From Candidatus Brocadiaceae bacterium (GTDB lineage Bacteria > Planctomycetota > Brocadiia > Brocadiales > Scalinduaceae), in assembly GCA_919901575.1 (NCBI GenBank), contig CAKKPF010000174.1:1-38901 (forward strand): a stretch of DNA of 38,901 bases, read 5' to 3'. How positions within the stretch are numbered: position 1 is the stretch's first letter; the number at the start of each line of letters is the position of its first letter. Below, one piece after another: positions 33,573-38,901 of the stretch. A program made the position numbers and the translations under genes. The notes beneath the pieces were generated by a model. The model saw nothing but the letters and a program-made list of their open reading frames with translations. It ran no database searches and was not told the origin of the DNA.

Positions 33573-33618
33573 GAGTTCAATTCATATCTCTGTGCAAATT
33601 AATTTATGATACTTAGGA

Positions 33619-33638
33619 GGGTAATTCATGAATTGCCC
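33619..33638. promoter_or_regulatory. Palindrome covering a ribosome site ahead of Rieske 2
   Basis: GGGTAATTCATGAATTGCCC is a 20-nt dyad with one mismatch pair. Its left arm overlaps an AGGAGGG ribosome site and its centre is the ATG of a 14-codon frame, so folding would hide that start. Confidence 0.4.
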
Positions 33639-33672
33639 TTATAAACATATACTTTTGTGCAATAACTTTTAA
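33628..33672 (+). CDS. Possible 14-residue leader peptide
   Basis: ATG at 33628 is preceded by AGGAGGG at 6-nt spacing, the best ribosome site near bc set B, and codes MNCPYKHILLCNNF before a TAA. It ends 22 nt before the Rieske gene, which itself has only a weak ribosome site. It may be a leader that couples translation, or a chance frame inside a palindrome. Confidence 0.3.
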   Translation: MNCPYKHILLCNNF

Positions 33673-33694
33673 AACTCAGATATAGTAAGATAGT

Positions 33695-34261
33695 ATGACG
33701 GAGAATAGAGTGGAAGCAGAGAATAAGAGTACAAATTCCGGGACGACTGATAAGGTTGCGAACAATGCCTGCCCGTCCGTCAGGCGGGTAGGACGAAGGA
33801 AATTTATGTATTATGGAGGCTGGGGGGTTATTGGTTTATTTATTGCCTCCGTTCTAGGCTCAACCGTAAGATTCTTCTTTCCCAGGACGCTTTTCGAGCC
33901 CCCAACGATGTATACGATTGGATATCTCTTTGAATACGCTCAGGGGGTTAGTGAGCGGTTTAAACAGTTACGACGAATTTGGGTTGTCCGTGAGGTGGAT
34001 AAGTTGTATGTGATAGGGGCGAAATGCACACATCTGGGTTGTACCCCTAACTGGCTGGCGGCAGAGGGTAAATTTAAATGTCCATGCCATGGAAGCGGCT
34101 TTACCCCTGATGGGATTAATATCGAAGGACCCGCCCCGAGACCATTAGAAAGATTCAAGGTTACATTGGCAGAGGACGGGGAGATTACTGTTGATGAGGG
34201 CACAAGTTTCAGGGGAGAAAGGCGGGAATGGGATAAACCGGGAGCCTTTATTAGCGTTTAG
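33695..34261 (+). CDS. Rieske iron-sulfur protein, bc set B
   Basis: The 188-residue protein is a close paralogue of the set A Rieske. It has a longer polar N-terminus, a twin-arginine-like GRRKF before the membrane helix (about 39-60), and the [2Fe-2S] sites CTHLGC (Cys111, His113, Cys116) and CPCHGSGF (Cys129, Cys131, His132). It would move electrons from quinol to an outside cytochrome. The N-terminal residues ACPSVRRV are encoded by a copy of the GC-rich dispersed repeat (33768-33788), so part of this tail is an inserted repeat. It is followed 41 bp later by cytochrome b6. Confidence 0.92.
   Translation: MTENRVEAENKSTNSGTTDKVANNACPSVRRVGRRKFMYYGGWGVIGLFIASVLGSTVRFFFPRTLFEPPTMYTIGYLFEYAQGVSERFKQLRRIWVVREVDKLYVIGAKCTHLGCTPNWLAAEGKFKCPCHGSGFTPDGINIEGPAPRPLERFKVTLAEDGEITVDEGTSFRGERREWDKPGAFISV
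33768..33788. repeat. GC-rich dispersed repeat, copy 3, inside the Rieske 2 gene
   Basis: CCTGCCCG (33768-33775), 5 nt, CAGGCGGG (33781-33788). The same pair occurs in non-coding DNA at 1415-1441 and 1965-1988. Here it is translated in frame just before the membrane-helix region of the Rieske protein. Confidence 0.6.
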
Positions 34262-34302
34262 TAATTATGATCGAACAGTATATGTGATGGAAAGGTTATT
34301 TA

Positions 34303-35076
34303 ATGGATAAAAAAAGCGATGCGAAGATTAAGGAAGTTGTAACAAGCTCGCAAATCTGGAAATCAATCTTCAGGCGTAAACATGATGACACTAAACGCAG
34401 CAGGGTATTGGCGATTGTTGGCAACTTCTTTATGCACCTGCATCCTATTTCGGTTGCAAGACATGCGCTGGCATTGAAGTTTACGTGGTGTATGGGGGGT
34501 GTTACTTTTTTACTATTTCTTTTCCTTACTTTAGGAGGCGTACTTCTAATGTTTTATTATCACCCAACTACCGGCGAAGCCTACTGGGATATAAAAGACC
34601 TTCATTATAGTGTGCCGTTTGGAAAGATATTGCGCAATACACACAGATGGGGGGGCCATTTGATGGTAATTACCGTCATGGTTCATATGTTCAGGGTGTT
34701 TATGACAGGTTCGTATAAGCGTCCAAGAGAATTTAATTGGGCAATAGGTGTTATATTGTTAGTTTTTACTCTTTTACTTAGCTTTACTGGTTATCTGCTT
34801 ACATGGGATCAATTGGGAATGTGGGCAATTACAGTAGGGACGAATATGGCAAGAGCAACGCCTTTTATTGGTCACGAGGGGCCTTTTGGAGAGCAGTTGG
34901 GAATGACGGCGCATAATGATGTCCGTTTTGCCTTATTGGGGGGTTCTGTCGTAGGGGCAAACGCATTGTTGCGGGCGTATGTATGGCATTGTATTGCGAT
35001 CCCTTTAATTGTTACCTTTTTGATTGGCGTACATTTTTGGAGAGTGAGGAAAGACGGCTTCTCCGGTTCTTTGTAA
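34303..35076 (+). CDS. Cytochrome b6-type subunit, bc set B
   Basis: The 257-residue paralogue of the set A b6 has the same haem ligands: His114 and His128 ([23 protein letters not shown], 14 apart) and the pair in RAYVWHCIAIPLI and IGVHFWR, 15 apart. Cys63 in WCMGGVTF is in the position of the haem ci cysteine. SFTGYLLTWDQLGMWAI marks the Qo-side helix, with Thr in place of the usual Pro before WDQ. Its N-terminal tail is shorter by 16 residues than in set A. It sits 3 bp ahead of subunit IV. A 37-nt stretch (34682-34718) is identical to the set A gene, suggesting gene conversion. Confidence 0.92.
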   Translation: MDKKSDAKIKEVVTSSQIWKSIFRRKHDDTKRSRVLAIVGNFFMHLHPISVARHALALKFTWCMGGVTFLLFLFLTLGGVLLMFYYHPTTGEAYWDIKDLHYSVPFGKILRNTHRWGGHLMVITVMVHMFRVFMTGSYKRPREFNWAIGVILLVFTLLLSFTGYLLTWDQLGMWAITVGTNMARATPFIGHEGPFGEQLGMTAHNDVRFALLGGSVVGANALLRAYVWHCIAIPLIVTFLIGVHFWRVRKDGFSGSL

Positions 35077-35079
35077 ATT

Positions 35080-35970
35080 ATGTCAAATATAATTCACATT
35101 TTATTTCTTAAAGATAACGAGGCAATAGCTCTTTTTGGCATTATTGTGATATTTTTCGTTATAGTCGCTTTCCGGGAGGCTATAAAGAATGATCGCCTGA
35201 AAAGAGAGGGTAAATGGCCGCCTGAAGAACAATCCGGTAAGGACAAGGTTTTAGCATGGCCTTTTCTTGTTAGAAAGGAATTTCTGGTTGCTATTTTTGT
35301 TATGATGGGTGTGCTTATTTGGGGTATAGTCAGGAATGCGCCCCTGGAGGAATTTGCCAACGCAAATGTTACCCCTAATCCTTCGAAGGCTCCCTGGTAT
35401 TTCCTCGGATTGCAGGAAATGTTGGTTTATTTCGATCCGTGGATAGCAGGAGTTCTTTTTCCCTCCTTGATTATAGTCGGCCTGATGGCCATTCCGTACA
35501 TTGATATTAATCCGAAAGGCAATGGATATTATACATTCAGGGAACGAAAATTTGCGGTTTCGGTGTTTGCTTTTGGCTTCCTATTCTTATGGGTAGTACT
35601 GATAATAGTTGGTGTGTTTTTCCGTGGGACCGGCTGGTTGTGGTATTGGCCATGGCAGGAGTGGGACCCACACGCTATTGTTGCCGAAACAAATTACGAT
35701 TTTACACAATTTATCGGCATCGATTCAAAATCTTTATTAGGTTCTGTTATTGGCGGTAGTGTTGTAGTGATGTATTATTTTCTTGGTATGGCAATTCCAT
35801 ATGCAATTATGAGGGCGAAGAATAGTGGAACGCTTCAGAAGCTTGGGTTTATCAGATACATGGTGGTTGCCTTTCTTTTCTGGTCAATGATAGGATTAAC
35901 GATAAAGATATTTTTAAGATTAGTTTTTCATTTGAAATATGCCTGGGTAACACCATGGTTCAATATTTAA
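35080..35970 (+). CDS. Cytochrome b C-terminal half/subunit IV, bc set B, intact
   Basis: The 296-residue protein begins with a membrane helix (about 15-33) followed by REAIKNDRLKRE, then WPFLVRKEFLVA and the same helices as its set A paralogue. The Qo segment is NPSKAPWYFLGLQEMLVYF, with APWY in place of PEWY. The later EWDPHAIVAETNYDFTQF and the final LKYAWVTPWFNI are shared with set A. Because helix one is in the same chain here, this gene shows what was separated in set A. It follows cytochrome b6 by 3 bp and precedes the ferredoxin gene by 44 bp. Confidence 0.9.
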   Translation: MSNIIHILFLKDNEAIALFGIIVIFFVIVAFREAIKNDRLKREGKWPPEEQSGKDKVLAWPFLVRKEFLVAIFVMMGVLIWGIVRNAPLEEFANANVTPNPSKAPWYFLGLQEMLVYFDPWIAGVLFPSLIIVGLMAIPYIDINPKGNGYYTFRERKFAVSVFAFGFLFLWVVLIIVGVFFRGTGWLWYWPWQEWDPHAIVAETNYDFTQFIGIDSKSLLGSVIGGSVVVMYYFLGMAIPYAIMRAKNSGTLQKLGFIRYMVVAFLFWSMIGLTIKIFLRLVFHLKYAWVTPWFNI

Positions 35971-36014
35971 GGGATTTCAAAATATAGCGTATATTTTCTT
36001 ATTGGGGATATTAT

Positions 36015-36458
36015 ATGCCGTATGTGGTTACTGAAGAATGCACTGGTTGTACTGTTTGCGCAAAGCAGTGTCCGATGGGCGCTATTTCCGGCAGGGCAAA
36101 AGAACTCCATTATATTTCAGCGTCCCTTTGTATTGACTGTGGTGTGTGCGGTATGGCTTGTCCTTCATCTGCAGTTTTAGATTCTTCTGGCAATGTTTGC
36201 AAGAAAGTAAGTTTGAAAAACAGACCAAAGCCTGTTGTCGACCCGGAACTTTGCAGCGGATGTGAAGCCTGCGTTACAATTTGTCCGTTTGGTTGTCTGG
36301 AGGTTAACGGCTCAATAATGCCTTTTGAAACTAAAGGTAAGGCCGAACTGGTTAAACCTGCTAAGTGTGTTAGTTGCAGAGAATGTGAAAGGATTTGCGC
36401 TAAAAGCGCCATTATTTTAGAAATATTACGTAAGGAGATTGTCTCCGAGGTTTCTTAA
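36015..36458 (+). CDS. Four-cluster ferredoxin-type protein, bc set B
   Basis: The 147-residue protein has four full CxxCxxCxxxC motifs: CTGCTVCAKQCPMGA, CIDCGVCGMACPSSA, CSGCEACVTICPFG and CVSCRECERICAKSA, giving room for four [4Fe-4S] clusters in two ferredoxin pairs. It has no signal or membrane segment, so it should lie on the cytoplasmic side. It takes the place that the flavoprotein holds in set A, suggesting that this complex exchanges electrons with ferredoxin or another low-potential carrier instead of NAD(P)H. The ATG follows GGGGAT. A repeat copy and the second octaheme gene follow. Confidence 0.9.
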   Translation: MPYVVTEECTGCTVCAKQCPMGAISGRAKELHYISASLCIDCGVCGMACPSSAVLDSSGNVCKKVSLKNRPKPVVDPELCSGCEACVTICPFGCLEVNGSIMPFETKGKAELVKPAKCVSCRECERICAKSAIILEILRKEIVSEVS

Positions 36459-36495
36459 TTTGATGTCTATTTCCAATATTTGTTTGTAACGCGTT

Positions 36496-36541
36496 AAATA
36501 AAACCCTAAAGGGTAAAATCCAGGAGTTAAGGCTTTAGCCT
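36496..36541. repeat. Dispersed repeat, copy 2
   Basis: AAATAAAACCCTAAAGGGTA, then AAATCCAGGAGTTAAGGC and TTTAGCCTTTT: near-identical to 1771-1822 except for a short deletion. It lies between the ferredoxin gene and the start codon at 36550, so it supplies most of the leader of the second octaheme gene. Confidence 0.7.
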
Positions 36542-36549
36542 TTTATCTT

Positions 36550-38901
36550 ATGAGAAAAAAAGAAGAAGAAAAATCTTATGCGTTCTTATTCATCATTGCC
36601 AGTCTTATGATAATGGGTACCTTTACCTGGGTGATCCTGGATGAAGTTTTTGCGGGAAGGCCGTGGAAACAGCAGCAAAGAAAGTATTATTCACTACTTA
36701 TAGATGATGCCAGGAAAGAGATTGAAGAGGCGAAAGCTGAATTTAACAGCCCTGAGGTTCAAGAAAAATACAATACAGTGAGAGATAAACTCGAAAAGGC
36801 AAATGAAAAGCTCAAAGAATCCGGCGGTCAGGATGAATACAATAAACTAAAAGCAGAGATTCAACAAATTTCACAAAAAGAACTTCCTCCCTTGCAAATG
36901 AAGTTGACAGATGTACGAAACAGGGTGCTCGAAGAGGAATACCTGTATACAAAATACCAGACTGAAGATATAAGGAGAAGACGTGATGAACTTCGGGTTG
37001 AGTCAAATAAATTACTAGTAAAGGTAAACAAGATAAACGAAGAACTGGTTGAGAAACAAAAACGAATGATGTCATTTACAACTGAGATTGATAAATATAA
37101 AAAGGAATTAGAGTCGTTTATGTCTCCATTAAAAAAACTTCAGGATAGGCTTACGGCTTTGAGAAAGAAGCGTCCAAGTATACAAGTGTCTCAGTTAGAT
37201 ATAGAGGAGCTCAAAAAGGTTGACCGTTGTATGTCATGTCATGTGAATATTGAAGGGACTAAAAAAGTTTTAAATGAGCAGCCATTTAATACGCATCCCG
37301 GAAGTTATCTGTTTCTTAAGAATCATCCTGTCAAGCGTTTTGGTTGTACCGTATGCCACGATGGACAGGGAAGGGCGACAACATCCATGGAAGAGGCTCA
37401 TGGTAATGTAGAGTACTGGTTAGATCCATTACACAAAGGAAGACTTGTTCAGTCAAGCTGCATTATGTGTCATGAAAATGTATATGGATTGCCGGGGGCA
37501 TCACTAATAGAGGCGGGGTTAAGGTTGTTTTCAGAGGAGAGAGGTTGTACCGGCTGTCATGATGTAGATGGTATTCCTACTGTAAAGATTGGCCCACCAC
37601 TTAGTCATGTTGGTGAGAAGATTAGCTACAAATGGTTGAAGAAGTGGCTGAAGGGTCCACATGATTATTATGAAAAGGCAAGGATGCCCAACTTTATGCT
37701 TTCGGATGAGGAAATCAGAAACATCGCAGATTTCCTGGTGAGTTTGAGCACGAGTAAAAAAGATTTAGTGGTTACGGCCAACCCTGATGTGGATGAAGAT
37801 GTGTATGAAAGAGGCAAGTCTATCTATAATACATCAAGATGTGTCATCTGTCATCCAAGGGAGGGTAAGGGTGGAGCGGTAAAGTACGTTTACGCAGCCG
37901 ATCATGCAAATATAGCAAATAAGGTCAGCAAAGAGTGGTTGTTCAGATGGATGAAAAATCCAAAGGCATATTTTCCAGGAACAAAGATGCCGCTTTTTAG
38001 ATTTACGGATAGTGAGATAGAAGATTTAGTAAGCTTTATGAGTGTAGAATTTATCGATTGGGATGCCGTTGATGAAGAGGAGGAAAGTGAAGGTGCTGAG
38101 GCTGCTTTTAAAGAAGAGATTGATCCTGTCTCTGCGGAGACAGGCAGGGAACTGGTAAAAAAATACGGCTGTTTTGGCTGCCATGATATAAAGGGATTTG
38201 AGAAGGAGAGTAAGATAGGAGCAGCGCTTACGGCTTTTGGTTCCAAGTCCGTGGAGTTTCTGGATTTTGGAGTGGTTCATGATATTGATAAAACTTGGCT
38301 GAATTGGATAGTTGCAAAGTTGAAGAACCCCCGGCAGTTCAGGGAGGGGCTGAAGATGCCTAAATTCTTCTTTACGGATGAAGAATTTGAAGCATTAGTA
38401 TGTTTATTAGGTAGTTTTAATGAGAAATCTATACCGGTTGAATATTTTGTAAAGTCAACAACAGTAGGGTACGAACCACAGGGGGAATTCGGAGAACTTG
38501 TCAGGGATCTGAATTGCCTGGTTTGCCACATGATAAATGACAATGGAGGTTCTTTTGCCCCGGAGTTGACTTACGAAGGCAGCCGCGTGACAAAGGAGTG
38601 GCTCGAAAACTTCCTGAAGACGCCTGACATACTGAGGCCGCTCTTGAACCAGATGCCGAAATTTAATCTGACGGATAAGGAAGTAGAGATTATTGCGGAC
38701 TATATAAAACTTGTCCTGGTTGATGATAAGGTGGTAGCAAAGTCAGATATGAGCAAGCCGTTTCTGCTGCAGGATATAAAGGAGGGCAAAGAGATATATC
38801 GCGAAAAAGGATGTCAGGTATGCCACCAGATTGGTCTTCAAGGTGGAGCTGTAGGCCCTAACTTGAGCGTAGTGGGCGATAGATTAACCCCTAATTACAT
38901 T
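36550..38901 (+). CDS. Membrane-anchored octaheme c-type cytochrome, paralogue 2 (partial, runs off the window)
   Basis: 784 codons are open from the ATG to the last base, without a stop; by comparison with paralogue 1 about 45 residues are missing. It has an N-terminal helix (about 10-30), a coiled-coil (about 50-200) and eight CxxCH sites at residues 227, 266, 304, 333, 431, 541, 656 and 755, in step with paralogue 1. Distal Met motifs include RMPNFMLSDEE, KMPLFRFTDSE, KMPKFFFTDEE and QMPKFNLTDKE. It probably accepts electrons from bc set B. The ribosome site is weak, since the leader is formed by a dispersed repeat. Confidence 0.88.
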   Translation, partial: MRKKEEEKSYAFLFIIASLMIMGTFTWVILDEVFAGRPWKQQQRKYYSLLIDDARKEIEEAKAEFNSPEVQEKYNTVRDKLEKANEKLKESGGQDEYNKLKAEIQQISQKELPPLQMKLTDVRNRVLEEEYLYTKYQTEDIRRRRDELRVESNKLLVKVNKINEELVEKQKRMMSFTTEIDKYKKELESFMSPLKKLQDRLTALRKKRPSIQVSQLDIEELKKVDRCMSCHVNIEGTKKVLNEQPFNTHPGSYLFLKNHPVKRFGCTVCHDGQGRATTSMEEAHGNVEYWLDPLHKGRLVQSSCIMCHENVYGLPGASLIEAGLRLFSEERGCTGCHDVDGIPTVKIGPPLSHVGEKISYKWLKKWLKGPHDYYEKARMPNFMLSDEEIRNIADFLVSLSTSKKDLVVTANPDVDEDVYERGKSIYNTSRCVICHPREGKGGAVKYVYAADHANIANKVSKEWLFRWMKNPKAYFPGTKMPLFRFTDSEIEDLVSFMSVEFIDWDAVDEEEESEGAEAAFKEEIDPVSAETGRELVKKYGCFGCHDIKGFEKESKIGAALTAFGSKSVEFLDFGVVHDIDKTWLNWIVAKLKNPRQFREGLKMPKFFFTDEEFEALVCLLGSFNEKSIPVEYFVKSTTVGYEPQGEFGELVRDLNCLVCHMINDNGGSFAPELTYEGSRVTKEWLENFLKTPDILRPLLNQMPKFNLTDKEVEIIADYIKLVLVDDKVVAKSDMSKPFLLQDIKEGKEIYREKGCQVCHQIGLQGGAVGPNLSVVGDRLTPNYI

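Noticed and set aside
37902-38543. Minus-strand frames of 84-114 codons under the end of the window
   Set aside because: They are shadows of the second octaheme cytochrome, whose frame is open from 36550 to the window end with eight haem motifs.
1-38901. tRNA, rRNA, CRISPR arrays or complete insertion sequences
   Set aside because: I found no cloverleaf, no rRNA-like stretch, no regularly spaced repeats and no transposase-like protein.

Overview
The window is AT-rich bacterial DNA with long non-coding stretches, many short dispersed repeats and, in its right half, a dense set of respiratory genes. Two cytochrome b6/bc1-type gene sets, each tied to an octaheme c-type cytochrome, plus cupredoxins and a haem-porin suggest an anaerobic chemolithotroph. 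An anammox planctomycete (Brocadiales) is my best guess, because such genomes are known to carry several bc1 gene sets with extra flavoprotein and multihaem subunits. No rRNA or marker gene here proves it.

Left part (1-4.1 kb): a gene end, a small four-helix-bundle gene inside imperfect inverted repeats, a DUF456 membrane protein, about 0.9 kb of repeats (including a 245-bp element with perfect 32-bp inverted ends), an Ate1/Bpt-family aminoacyl-tRNA-protein transferase, and a YbdK-type carboxylate-amine ligase on the minus strand. From 4.2 to 11.1 kb lie a SUMF1-domain protein and a complete oxidative pentose phosphate set in the order tkt-pgl-gnd-zwf. From 11.1 to 16.3 kb lie unrelated single genes: a 54-codon copy of the end of a rhodanese gene, an XRE regulator with operator-like repeats, an ABC_sub_bind protein, the full rhodanese, a free-standing protoglobin, a DUF4438 protein and a CruF-type carotenoid protein.

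Right part (16.6-38.9 kb): an exported coiled-coil protein, a NarX/NarL-like two-component pair, a Cyc2-like monohaem porin, two paralogous cupredoxins, then bc set A (Rieske, cytochrome b6, a 43-residue membrane peptide, an NAD(P)H-type flavoprotein with FeS clusters, subunit IV), an octaheme cytochrome and a monohaem cytochrome, then bc set B (Rieske, cytochrome b6, intact subunit IV, a four-cluster ferredoxin) and a second octaheme cytochrome cut by the window end. Set A looks wired to NAD(P)H and set B to a ferredoxin-type carrier. In set A the first membrane helix of subunit IV is a separate gene, with the flavoprotein gene between the two pieces.

The most striking non-coding signal is shared by three promoter regions: those of the haem-porin, the second cupredoxin (leading bc set A) and the first octaheme cytochrome. 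Each has a sigma-54-like GG-N10-GC element and, upstream, two short dyads of the form TGACR-N3-TGTS. The dyads are 41-42 bp apart and lie about 140 and 183 bp before the -12 GC. This looks like one enhancer-controlled regulon joining the electron-transfer genes; I could not name its activator.
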